Below, piece after piece: positions 28,460 to 38,228 of a DNA stretch of 64,000 nucleotides. The stretch spans positions 473,209 to 537,208 of the forward strand of contig JADJCK010000005.1 of NCBI GenBank assembly GCA_016703265.1. Reading direction: 5' to 3'. Numbering within the stretch: position 1 is the first letter of the stretch; every line of letters starts with the position of its first letter. The translations under genes and the position numbers were made by a program. The DNA is from a bacterium (GTDB taxonomy: Bacteria > Krumholzibacteriota > Krumholzibacteriia > LZORAL124-64-63). A model generated the notes under the pieces. The model was not told where the DNA came from, ran no database searches, and saw nothing but the letters and a program-made list of their open reading frames with translations.

Positions 28460-28563
28460 GGTAAGAGTGGGGTGGTTGTACAAGAGGGTCGGCGAACGTC
28501 CTCGGGCCTTCGGCCCTGCGGAATGATTCGCCGACCCTCTTGTACAACCACCCCACTCTTACC
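28460..28563. repeat. Perfect 37-bp inverted repeat with 30-nt spacer
   Basis: Arms 28460-28496 and 28527-28563 are exact reverse complements. The left arm begins the base after the lipoprotein stop. The spacer has its own small stem (28504-28508 with 28512-28516). No T-run follows on either side. It could be a bidirectional terminator between convergent genes or a small MITE-like palindromic element. Confidence 0.8.
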
Positions 28564-28566
28564 TTG

Positions 28567-28635
28567 CACCTACAGTTGCCGGCGCGGAGCCACACCTACA
28601 GTCGCCGGCGCAGAGCCCACCTACGGTTGCCGGCG
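28567..28635. repeat. Tandem array, 3 x about 25 bp, at the ompA-like gene end
   Basis: Units 28567-28592, 28593-28617 and 28618-28635 (last shorter) share CACCTACrGTyGCCGGCG. The third overlaps the final codons and stop (CTA, read TAG) of the leftward OmpA gene, so the two outer copies are duplicated gene ends, each still carrying the stop. Confidence 0.65.
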
Positions 28636-30141
28636 AATTTCTACACGGCGGTTCTTTGCCCGACCTTCGGGCGTGGCGTTGTCGGCGATCGGTGAATCCT
28701 CGCCGCGCCCGACAGCGGTCAGCCGCGCCGCCGGCAATCCCATCTCGATGAACGCGCGTCGCACGGACTCGGCCCTCCGGAGGGAGAGCGCCCGATTGGC
28801 CTCGGCATCGCCGGATGCGTCGGTGTGGCCGCGGATCTCGACGGCGCCGGGCTCGCCGGCCAGCCAGGCAGCCGCTTCCTCGAGCTGGGCCCGCGCCGAC
28901 GCCGTCAGGTCGGCGCTGCCGCTGGCGAAGGCGACGCCTTCCAGGGTGAAGTCGGCGGCCGGTTCGGCCACGTGCACGGCGCGATCGGGACTCACCGGAA
29001 CCGCCTTGAGGCAACCGTCGGCATCGACCAGCGAATCGGGCTCGGTGCCGGGGCAGCGGTCGCGGTCGTCGGGCACGCCGTCGCCGTCGGTGTCCAGGTC
29101 GGGGCAGCCGTCGCTGTCGGTGTCGCCGTCGACATCCTCGGGCTGGTCGGGGCAGCGGTCGCGCCCGTCGGGGATGCCGTCACCGTCGTTGTCGAGGTCG
29201 GGGCAGCCGTCATCGTCCTGCCAGCCGTCGTGGTCCTCGGCCAGCTGCGGGCACTGGTCGCGGCCGTCGGGGGCGCCGTCGCCGTCGTTGTCGGGGTCGG
29301 GGCAGCCGTCGAGGTCGTTGTAGCCGTCGCGATCCTCCGGTTCGGTGGGGCACTGGTCGCGGTCGTCGGGCACGCCGTCGCCGTCGCCGTCGGAGGAGCC
29401 CATCCACCAGGTCAGGCCCGCCCAGGCGCTGGTCAGCGCCGTGTTGGCATCCACGTGTTCGGTGCCCCAGATCTCGCTCAGGCCGACGTTGTCGCGGTCG
29501 TTGCCCTGCAGCAGCTGGTAGCGGCCGCCGAAGCCCAGGTGCAGCGAGCGGCCCAGGGTAACGTCGAAGCCGAGCCCGAAGCCGAGGGTCGGCGTCGTGG
29601 CCGACAACTCGACCTCGTTGCCGTCGGTGTCGTAGCCGCTGATGGTCTCGCCCTCGGGGAACCAGCCGACATCGTCGGGTCCGGTGCGGATCACGCGCCA
29701 CGATGTCACACCCAGCCCGACCGTCAGCATCGGGCTGATGAATGCGCCCGGCGACAGCCGGTGCTCGAGCTCCAGCATCGGCTGGCTGAGCAGCGTGCGG
29801 TACGGCGGTTGCGAGTCGAACGACCAGCCCGCCGATTCGCCGCGCGTGTCGACGCCGTTGCGCACATGGCCCTGCGTCCAGGCGAAGTGCAGGCTCCAGT
29901 GTCGGCTCAGCCCGCGACCCAGGCGCAGGCGGCCGAACTGGTCGGCGGCGCTGTAGTCCCAGGCGCCGTCCTGGAGCTTCAGGACGCCGCTCTCGAGGCC
30001 CAGGCCCCAGCGGTGGACCGGAACTTCGGCGCCGACCGACGCCAGGGGAACCAGGACTCCGATCCCGGCCACGAGCCACGAAAGGGCCCGGGTCAGGACT
30101 GCGTGAGATCGCCGTTGATTCCGTCCGGTCACTTCCTGCAT
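28621..30141 (-). CDS. OmpA-family outer membrane protein with thrombospondin type 3 repeats
   Basis: 506 aa, ATG at 30139-30141 preceded by GGGAG. Signal peptide to about residue 38. Residues 40-250 form a beta-barrel-like domain. Residues 250-385 carry calcium-binding thrombospondin-3-type repeats (DGDGVPDDRDQCP and variants, about five copies). The C-terminal OmpA domain (390-506) includes FASGSADLT, IRGHTDASGD, NRALSLRRAESVR and GRGEDSPI, which bind peptidoglycan. It links outer membrane to cell wall. The gene is bounded upstream by the hairpin at 30236-30260 and downstream by a tandem array and the long inverted repeat. Confidence 0.93.
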   Translation of the reverse strand: MQEVTGRNQRRSHAVLTRALSWLVAGIGVLVPLASVGAEVPVHRWGLGLESGVLKLQDGAWDYSAADQFGRLRLGRGLSRHWSLHFAWTQGHVRNGVDTRGESAGWSFDSQPPYRTLLSQPMLELEHRLSPGAFISPMLTVGLGVTSWRVIRTGPDDVGWFPEGETISGYDTDGNEVELSATTPTLGFGLGFDVTLGRSLHLGFGGRYQLLQGNDRDNVGLSEIWGTEHVDANTALTSAWAGLTWWMGSSDGDGDGVPDDRDQCPTEPEDRDGYNDLDGCPDPDNDGDGAPDGRDQCPQLAEDHDGWQDDDGCPDLDNDGDGIPDGRDRCPDQPEDVDGDTDSDGCPDLDTDGDGVPDDRDRCPGTEPDSLVDADGCLKAVPVSPDRAVHVAEPAADFTLEGVAFASGSADLTASARAQLEEAAAWLAGEPGAVEIRGHTDASGDAEANRALSLRRAESVRRAFIEMGLPAARLTAVGRGEDSPIADNATPEGRAKNRRVEIRRQP

Positions 30142-30235
30142 CGTCCGCTCCCTTATCGGTCAGGTCACATTGGCGCGACACCTGATCCTAGCGTTCACGC
30201 CGCCATCGTGGCAAGCGGACAAGGGCCGCAAGAAA

Positions 30236-30260
30236 GAGGACCGCCCACAGGGCGGCCCTC
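30236..30260 (-). terminator. Terminator of the 47-aa peptide gene
   Basis: Eleven-base arms (30236-30246 and 30250-30260, one mismatch) around ACA. Read leftward the stem is followed by CTTTCTT. It lies about 34 nt beyond the peptide stop, before the OmpA gene. Confidence 0.6.
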
Positions 30261-30293
30261 CTGAATCCACGGGTGGAACGTGCGTCCCGATCC

Positions 30294-30437
30294 CTATTCC
30301 ATGTGCATGCGCAGGTTGTCGATGACCGTGATCGGCGTCACCGGCGTGGCACTGCCGCGGCCGTTGCTGTAGTCGCCGAACACGCCGAGTTCCAGGCGTC
30401 TCGTCTTCAGTTCAGGCTTGCTGTATCTCTTCTTCAT
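30294..30437 (-). CDS. 47-aa peptide, RiPP-precursor-like (YxxPxL leader)
   Basis: A short leftward gene with a strong ribosome site (GGGAGGAAGGA, six bases before ATG 30435-30437). Its own promoter lies at 30537-30565 and its own terminator at 30236-30260. The basic N-terminus MKKRYSKPELK contains Tyr5-x-x-Pro8-x-Leu10, the YxxPxL signature that RRE domains recognise in leader peptides of lasso and related modified peptides. Next comes LELGVFGDYSNGRG, then a Thr/Pro-rich stretch (ATPVTPITV) and the end NLRMHME. No Cys. No signal peptide. No modifying enzyme (PqqD-like, radical SAM, transglutaminase protease) is seen in the window; an ABC exporter lies 154 nt upstream in the same direction. 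Function unproven; it could also be a small structural or regulatory protein. Confidence 0.7.
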   Translation of the reverse strand: MKKRYSKPELKTRRLELGVFGDYSNGRGSATPVTPITVIDNLRMHME

Positions 30438-30536
30438 GTTTGGTCCTTCCTCCCGCCCGCAAGGGCATCCCCCTGAATCTCGACCATGGGCGCCCTATCG
30501 ACGCCACCACTGAGCGGTCTATTTCCCTCGCCTAAT

Positions 30537-30565
30537 AGGTTATCCCCAACCCGGGAATGTGTCAA
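30537..30565 (-). promoter_or_regulatory. Promoter of the 47-aa peptide gene
   Basis: Read leftward: TTGACA (30560-30565, perfect consensus), 17-nt spacer, TAACCT (30537-30542). Predicted start near 30530 gives a leader of about 90 nt before the peptide ATG. Confidence 0.6.
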
Positions 30566-30591
30566 GTTGAATTTATGGGCCGGATTTTGCG

Positions 30592-32355
<1,764 letters not shown>

Positions 32356-32460
32356 CTTGCGCGAATTAGTGGGAACAGCGGCGCCGGTAGGGGGTATCGG
32401 CGTCCCGGGGACAGGTTCGGTAGCAGGCGCGGAACGGCGCAAGGCTCATTTCCTCACTAG

Positions 32461-32516
32461 GTGCTGCAGATTCCTGAATGCGTGCTGCAGATTCCTGACT
32501 GCGTGCTACAGACAGG
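32461..32516. repeat. 21-bp tandem repeats (2 full, 1 degenerate) between the divergent ABC and asnB genes
   Basis: Units 32461-32481 and 32482-32502 differ at one base (GTGCTGCAGATTCCTGAmTGC); the third (from 32503) keeps only GTGCTrCAG. The reverse strand contains GCAyTCAG, also present in the array at 13367-13420. The rest of 32356-32677 is GC-rich and holds no gene. Confidence 0.6.
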
Positions 32517-32677
32517 TACCGGACGGACGATAGGAAGATATCGCGGGGTGTGGGCCCCGCCCAGAACGATTCTGCGGCCCCGATCGGCGACCGCAGATCC
32601 CGCGGCCATTCGCGGGCAGATGCCACCGCTTCCGCCGTGCGCGGACACAGGCCCTTGGGCGAAAGGACCGGCGTTTC

Positions 32678-34516
32678 GTGTGCGGCATTCTCTGCAGCCA
32701 CCATCGGGACCCTGCCGCGGCAGGCACACCGGCGTTTCGCGCCGGTGAACTGGCGCCGTTGCTCGCGACGATGCGTCACCGCGGCCCCGATGCCTCGGCC
32801 AGCCTGGCGCACGGCGGGGCCTGGCTCGGCCACACGCGGCTGGCCATCATCGACCTCGTGAACGGCGACCAGCCGATCCTCAACGAGGACGGTACCGTGG
32901 CGGCCATCCTCAACGGCGAGATCTACAATCATCGTGAGCTTCGCGACGACCTGCGCGCACGCGGGCACGTGTTCCGGACGACTTCCGACACCGAAGTGCT
33001 CGTGCACCTGTACGAGGAATACGGCGAGGACATGTTCCGCCACCTGCTGGGCATGTTCGCGGCGACGGTGCACGACGAGCGCACGGGGACGCTCCTGGTG
33101 GCGCGCGACCGGCTCGGGCAGAAGCCCGTGCTCTACCATACCGCGGGCGAGGCGCTGTACGTGGCCTCGGAACTGAAGGCCCTGGCGCCGCTGCTGGGCC
33201 CGGGTCGCCGGCCCGATCCCCAGGCCCTGGCGCTTTACCTCAACTGCATGTACGTCCCGGCGCCGCTGACGATCTTCGCCGGCATCCACAAGCTGCCCCC
33301 GGCCCACTACCTGAAGCACGATGCCGCGGGCCTCGTGGTGAGGCCCTATTGGAACCCCGACGCCTGCATCGACTGGTCGCTGACCGAAGCGCAGGCCGTG
33401 GACGGCATTCGCGACCTGCTGCACGAGGCCGTCCGGTCGCAGCTCATCGCCGACGTGCCGCTGGGCGTCTTCCTGTCGGGAGGCCTCGATTCCGGCGCCG
33501 TCGTGGCGAGCGCCGTGCGCGCCATGTCCGAACCGCCGGCCACGTTCGTCATGGGCATGGGCGACGGGCTGGACGAACGGCCCTGGGCCCGCCTCGTGGC
33601 CGACCACTGCGGCACGCGCCACCGCGAACTGTGGGCCGGCGGCAGGCTCGTCGACGACTTCGCCCTGCTGATGGACCACTTCGACGAGCCGTTCGCCGAC
33701 ACCTCGGCGCTGCCCACCTTCCTGCTGGCCCGGGCAGCGCGCGAGCACGTGAAGGTGGTGCTCACCGGCGACGGCGGCGACGAGTTGCTGGCCGGCTACG
33801 ACTCCTACCTCTGGCAGGCCCGGCAGCGCTCGACCCGGTTCGGCTCGCGACTGGGGCGGCTGCTGGGGCGGGCCGGGGTGGCGCTGCCCTACCCGCGGTC
33901 GACCAGCGGACCCTGGCCCCGCCACCACTGGCACCGCATGCGAAGCGTGGTGCCTTCGGGGCACCTTTCCAGCTGGCTCGGGACGCCGGTCCCGTCGCCC
34001 GACGGTTTCTGGCGCGACCATCGCTGGTTGCATCTCGCCGATTCGGACCCGCTGTCCATCGCCTTCGAGCACGACTTTAACTATTACCTGCCCGACGACC
34101 TGCTCAAGAAGGTCGACATGGCTTCCATGCTCACGGGGCTGGAGTGCCGTTCCCCGTTCCTGGACCACCGCCTCGTCGAATTCTGCTTCCGGATCCCGCC
34201 GACGCTGAAGATCGCCGGCGGCGTGCCGAAACACCTGCTGCGCCGGGCGCTGGCCGACGAACTGCCGCGCGCCGTCATCGAGCGTCCCAAGCAGGGCTTC
34301 GGTTCGCCGGTCCGCCACTGGGTGCAGGGGCCCCTGCGCGACCTGGCGCGCGACCTGCTGCGCCCGGGCTGCCGCTGCGACGAGTACCTGGACCCGGCGG
34401 TTGTGGCTGCGACCTCGGAGCGCTTCTGGAGCGGCGCCGAGGGCGACGACTGGCGCCTGCCGCTGCAGTACTGGAGCCTGCTCACGCTTGAATGGTGGCT
34501 CCGGCGCTGGGCTTAG
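32678..34516 (+). CDS. asnB: Asparagine synthetase B-like glutamine amidotransferase, first copy
   Basis: 612 aa from GTG 32678, with GAAAGGA 11 nt upstream. Cys2 directly after the start (MCGILC) is the glutaminase nucleophile. The N-terminal Ntn domain shows MRHRGPDAS, NGEIYNHREL and SDTEVLVHLYEEYG. The C-terminal synthetase domain has the pyrophosphatase loop LSGGLDSGAVVA, TGDGGDELLAGYD, and the KKVDMASM and CRSPFLDHRLVEF elements. AsnB homologues in polysaccharide loci amidate uronic acids or other carboxyls rather than making asparagine; that use is inferred from context. It opens the glycan locus, 31 nt before the acetyltransferase. Confidence 0.93.
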   Translation: MCGILCSHHRDPAAAGTPAFRAGELAPLLATMRHRGPDASASLAHGGAWLGHTRLAIIDLVNGDQPILNEDGTVAAILNGEIYNHRELRDDLRARGHVFRTTSDTEVLVHLYEEYGEDMFRHLLGMFAATVHDERTGTLLVARDRLGQKPVLYHTAGEALYVASELKALAPLLGPGRRPDPQALALYLNCMYVPAPLTIFAGIHKLPPAHYLKHDAAGLVVRPYWNPDACIDWSLTEAQAVDGIRDLLHEAVRSQLIADVPLGVFLSGGLDSGAVVASAVRAMSEPPATFVMGMGDGLDERPWARLVADHCGTRHRELWAGGRLVDDFALLMDHFDEPFADTSALPTFLLARAAREHVKVVLTGDGGDELLAGYDSYLWQARQRSTRFGSRLGRLLGRAGVALPYPRSTSGPWPRHHWHRMRSVVPSGHLSSWLGTPVPSPDGFWRDHRWLHLADSDPLSIAFEHDFNYYLPDDLLKKVDMASMLTGLECRSPFLDHRLVEFCFRIPPTLKIAGGVPKHLLRRALADELPRAVIERPKQGFGSPVRHWVQGPLRDLARDLLRPGCRCDEYLDPAVVAATSERFWSGAEGDDWRLPLQYWSLLTLEWWLRRWA

Positions 34517-34547
34517 GGTATCGTTGCGCGGTGGCGAAGGAGCCGAT

Positions 34548-35108
34548 GTGTTCGATCACCTGCGGGCGGACATCGCGAGGCTGCGCGAGTACGGGGACCA
34601 CAGTCCCCTGCCGTGGCTCTATTTCCGCCACCAGGGGCTGTGGGCGTGCGCCTGCTACCGCGCCGGCCGCTGGCTGTCCGACCACCGTTTGTGGCCCGGG
34701 CTGCGGCACCTGGTGATGCTGTTCTACCATCTGTGGTGGAAGTCGGTGGAGGTCGCCACCGGCATCTCGATCTCGCCGGACTGCCGCATCGGGCCGGGAC
34801 TCTACATCGGTCATTTCGGGGGCATCATCCTGCACACCGACGTCGTGATGGGCGCGCGCTGCAACCTCTCGCAGGGCGTGACGATGGGCCTGGCCTGCGT
34901 GGACGGCAAGTGGGGCGTGCCGACGGTCGGCGACCGGGTCTACATCGCCCCGGGCGCCAAGGTGATCGGGCCGGTCCACCTGGCGAGCGGCACCGTGGTG
35001 GGCGCCAATGCCGTGGTCACGCGCAGCACCGAGGAGAACGCGACAGTGGTGGGAATCCCGGCCAGGGAGATCAACCGCAACGGCAGCGGGGAGTTTATCC
35101 GCGCATGA
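34548..35108 (+). CDS. Serine-acetyltransferase-like hexapeptide-repeat acetyltransferase
   Basis: 186 aa. GTG 34548 lies 5 nt after GAAGGAG and is the best start. The N-terminal 65 residues are helical and Trp/Tyr-rich, followed by a left-handed beta helix: SISPDCRIGPGLYIGH, GAKVIGPVHLASGTVVGANAVV and VGIPAREI. The pattern matches CysE-like acetyltransferases, with the GHFGGIILH segment in the active-site position. Members in O-antigen or capsule loci acetylate sugars rather than serine. ATGA overlap with the O-antigen polymerase gene shows they are co-translated. Confidence 0.87.
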   Translation: MFDHLRADIARLREYGDHSPLPWLYFRHQGLWACACYRAGRWLSDHRLWPGLRHLVMLFYHLWWKSVEVATGISISPDCRIGPGLYIGHFGGIILHTDVVMGARCNLSQGVTMGLACVDGKWGVPTVGDRVYIAPGAKVIGPVHLASGTVVGANAVVTRSTEENATVVGIPAREINRNGSGEFIRA

Positions 35109-36541
35109 CTGAGTCGGGTAGCATTTCGCTCGTCTCTTCGGGCTCGGGGATCGACGGCGCCTCGCGTCCGCAGCCACCACGGCCGCCACGCTATGCCCAG
35201 TGCGGGATGCCGGTCTTTCTGGTGTTTCTTGCGTTTGTGGTGGTCCGATACGTACAAGCCGGCGAGCGGATGGACCTGCTGCGGACGATCCGCTTCGAAT
35301 TCCTGCTCGGTGGAATCTCGATCATTCTCGCCATCGTCCAGATGTCCGGGCGCAAACCCCGCATCGGGACATCACGGGCTTTGCTTATCTCTATCTGCCT
35401 CCTGTTCTTCTGCCTGATCATTCAATTGCCGTTTGCAGCTGATCCTGTCATCGCCCGGAGAATTTTCAACGATCGAGCATTCAAGTTTGCCATGCTCGCA
35501 TTTCTCATCGTGGCTTTCGTTGAATCTCCGACGTACATGAAGTTGTTTCTCGGCGCATTCCTGTTTTCGATCTTCTATATCACACTGGAATCGGTCGAGG
35601 GACTGATCAGCGGTGGCCTGTACTGGGAGAACCAGGGGGTGATGAGGCTGCACGGGGCTGTTCCGCTCTATGGACATCCCAACAGCCTGGGGGGCGTGGC
35701 ATTGGGGACCCTGCCGTACGTGGTCTATCTGTGGCATGAGATCAAACCCTGGTACATGCGCCTGGGGCTGCTTGCGTCGTCCGCGACGGCCATAACCTGC
35801 ATTATCTACTCGGGTTCACGCACGGCCTACGTTGGTATCGTCGGCCTGGTGCTCTGGATGTTCTATATCTCCGATCGGAAGTGGCGCTTCCTGATCCGTG
35901 CGGCGATCGTCGGGACCATAGTGGTCCTGCTCGTGCCGCAGCAGTACATCGAACGCTTCAAGAGCATCGGCGGGCAGGAAAAGGAAGGGAAATCCAAGGA
36001 AACCCGCATCGAGATTCTCAGGGATGCCGTGACCATTTTTACCGAGAATCCGCTCGGCATCGGGGTTGCGTCATTCCCCGCCAAGCGCATGGAGAGATTC
36101 GGGCGCGAACAGGACACCCACAACCTCTATCTTGAAGTGGCGACGAACCTGGGTATCCAGGGCTTCATCGTGTTCGTGTTCCTTGTCGGATCGATGATGC
36201 GCACCTTGCGGCAGGTCGCCATTTCCGTACGACGCCAGCGGGCGCAACTGGCGAAATCAGTCCGCGGCAAGACCTTGACCCCGGCAATGAAGCGCGCAGC
36301 ACTGGCTCATGACAAGAATCTCAGGCTCTTGATCGCCGTCAGCCATGCGACAGGCGGATTCATCTTTGTCCGCTTGGTACTCGGCTTGTTCGGCATGGAC
36401 CTGTACGAGATCTACTGGTGGTTCGGCGCCGGCTTGACGATTTCGCTGTCGGGAATGGCAGAGTCCACGCTCATCCGGACCCGGTATCTGGTGGATGTCG
36501 TTTCAAGGACTGTCAGCGAACGGGCGGACGTCCGGTTCTAG
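35105..36541 (+). CDS. O-antigen ligase/polymerase family membrane protein (Wzy/WaaL-type)
   Basis: 478 aa from ATG 35105, overlapping the preceding stop by 4 nt. About ten hydrophobic segments. Family marks of the O-antigen ligase domain: GHPNSLGGVALG, SGSRTAYVGIVG, a periplasmic loop with ETRIEIL and ENPLGIGV, and DTHNLYLEVATNLGIQG with the conserved His. It either polymerises repeat units (Wzy) or attaches polysaccharide to a lipid acceptor; sequence alone does not decide. AT content is clearly higher than in genes left of it, in keeping with the exchanged core of a surface-glycan locus. Confidence 0.88.
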   Translation: MTESGSISLVSSGSGIDGASRPQPPRPPRYAQCGMPVFLVFLAFVVVRYVQAGERMDLLRTIRFEFLLGGISIILAIVQMSGRKPRIGTSRALLISICLLFFCLIIQLPFAADPVIARRIFNDRAFKFAMLAFLIVAFVESPTYMKLFLGAFLFSIFYITLESVEGLISGGLYWENQGVMRLHGAVPLYGHPNSLGGVALGTLPYVVYLWHEIKPWYMRLGLLASSATAITCIIYSGSRTAYVGIVGLVLWMFYISDRKWRFLIRAAIVGTIVVLLVPQQYIERFKSIGGQEKEGKSKETRIEILRDAVTIFTENPLGIGVASFPAKRMERFGREQDTHNLYLEVATNLGIQGFIVFVFLVGSMMRTLRQVAISVRRQRAQLAKSVRGKTLTPAMKRAALAHDKNLRLLIAVSHATGGFIFVRLVLGLFGMDLYEIYWWFGAGLTISLSGMAESTLIRTRYLVDVVSRTVSERADVRF

Positions 36542-36598
36542 GGCCGTTGGCGCTTCGTTCGAGGGATCGGCACGATGCCGAGGCCGGGGAGGCCGGCG

Positions 36599-37942
36599 TC
36601 AGGCTCCCAAGCCTTTGATCAGGCGCAACTTGCCCGATTGCTCCCGATGGATTTCATCGACGTATTCAAACGTGACCCGCGCCTCCGGATCAACATGTCC
36701 GCGAATACGTTCGATGATGAGATCCTCGCTTGCACGGTCGTAATCGGCTGCGCGAACAATGCGCACGCGGAAGGACTCCAGGTCGACCTGTTCGACCTGA
36801 AACTGCTTGATGCCGGTCTGGCGCCGGCGAAGATCCTCGAAGATGTACATGATGAACTCGCCGTGGAACAACTGGCCCTTGCGATTGCGGACGAAATCAT
36901 AAGCCCGTCCGTGCACACTGCCGAGCACCGCCAGCGTCCGGCCGCAGGCGCACGGTGCAGGAGCCACGAATCCGAAATCGCCCGTGCGATAGCGGATCAG
37001 GGGAAATGCCTGGTTGTTCAGCTCCGTCGCGACAATTTCACCTGATTCACCGGGGCCACAGCGGCGGTCTCCGGCGCAGATCTCGATGATCATATTCTCT
37101 TCACTGAGGTGAAGGGCGCCGCTGGTGCATTCATGCGCGATAGTGCCCAGTTCACCGCAGCCGTATTCGTTGAAGACGGGCGCGCCGAACACCTCCTCCA
37201 GGATCTTGCGGGACGCCGGGTCCAGGACCTCCGAAGTGGTGACGACGGCGCGAGGGGTGTAGGTGAGTCGGCGACCTCTTCCATTCAGGTATCCGGCAAA
37301 CTCCGTGAGCATGGATACGTAGCCGTAGAAGAAGGGAGGCCGCCGCCGGTTCAGGATCGATTCATAGCGGTCCATGTCGGCTTCCGAGAATGAGAAGGCC
37401 GGAATTCGGATCCGGTTGCAGACGGCATCGATCGCCGCGGCACGCCACCTGGCCTTCGATTCCTGGGGGACCCCCCAGAACCGCGCCTGCAGGTCTCCCG
37501 CCTGGATTCCGGCCCAACCGTATCCTCGCCAGGTCGCGGCCAGCTCCCAGGCCCAGGCGCTGCGGGTCTTCCAGATGGTGACCGGTTCGCCAGTCGAGCC
37601 GCCAGTGGTCTTGGTCGCCAGTCGTCCGAGCCCGGCGCGGGAGCGGAGCGCCTCGGATCGAGTCTGCAGGTCGGACTTGGTCAGGAACGGCAACCGGCCC
37701 AGAACCGACAGGGCGGGTTCATCCGGGACTTGGGGTCGGGGTATTCCCTCGAAGAAGGGCACCGTCCCCGAGACGCCATCCAGGAGCGTCGCCAGGCGCC
37801 GCGCCTGGAGTGCGTCCAGGTCGGCGCGCGAATTGTACTGGGTGCGTTCCAGGAATCGCAGGTTGCCGCGTACCGGTCCGGCCATGTAGCCGGAAACGGG
37901 GTAGTAGACGAAATTGCGGAAGAGGAAAGCTGAACGACTCAT
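36599..37942 (-). CDS. CapK/PaaK-like adenylate-forming enzyme, first copy
   Basis: 447 aa, leftward, convergent with the O-antigen polymerase gene. Adenylation-domain marks: LPFLTKSDL, the AMP-binding loop TTGGSTGEPV, FNEYGCGELGTIAHEC (the YGxxE region) and RYRTGDFGFV, followed by a zinc-knuckle-like CxCGR. The C-terminal subdomain ends in SGKLRLIKGL with the catalytic-type Lys. CapK proteins occur in capsule and EPS loci and resemble phenylacetate-CoA ligase; they are thought to activate a carboxylate for attachment to the glycan. A paralogue is at 55593-56945. Confidence 0.87.
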   Translation of the reverse strand: MSRSAFLFRNFVYYPVSGYMAGPVRGNLRFLERTQYNSRADLDALQARRLATLLDGVSGTVPFFEGIPRPQVPDEPALSVLGRLPFLTKSDLQTRSEALRSRAGLGRLATKTTGGSTGEPVTIWKTRSAWAWELAATWRGYGWAGIQAGDLQARFWGVPQESKARWRAAAIDAVCNRIRIPAFSFSEADMDRYESILNRRRPPFFYGYVSMLTEFAGYLNGRGRRLTYTPRAVVTTSEVLDPASRKILEEVFGAPVFNEYGCGELGTIAHECTSGALHLSEENMIIEICAGDRRCGPGESGEIVATELNNQAFPLIRYRTGDFGFVAPAPCACGRTLAVLGSVHGRAYDFVRNRKGQLFHGEFIMYIFEDLRRRQTGIKQFQVEQVDLESFRVRIVRAADYDRASEDLIIERIRGHVDPEARVTFEYVDEIHREQSGKLRLIKGLGA

Positions 37943-38228
37943 GGAAATCCTGTGCGCAGTCTGGCGCAGAGACGACGAACCGTTGACGAATTCCGGATTT
38001 TCGGGGATTGTCGGCTGTCAGTTCGGCAAAGTCAATCACCCGCTCGGAACCCCTGTTTCGCGGCTCCGGACGGGTCCAGCCGCGCATTTACTCAATCGCT
38101 GCCGCTGACGGTCGATGAGTTGCAGCCGGAACCTGCCGGCAGTGGCTCGGTTCAGCAGTTGCCGCTGGACCGGCCACGGATGGTCGTTCGACAGATGGCG
38201 CGGTAACAAGAAATACGGGGAATCTCCA

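Noticed and set aside
36542..36598. Terminator between the convergent O-antigen polymerase and CapK-like genes
   Set aside because: Only short GC-rich self-complementarity, not clearly better than background.
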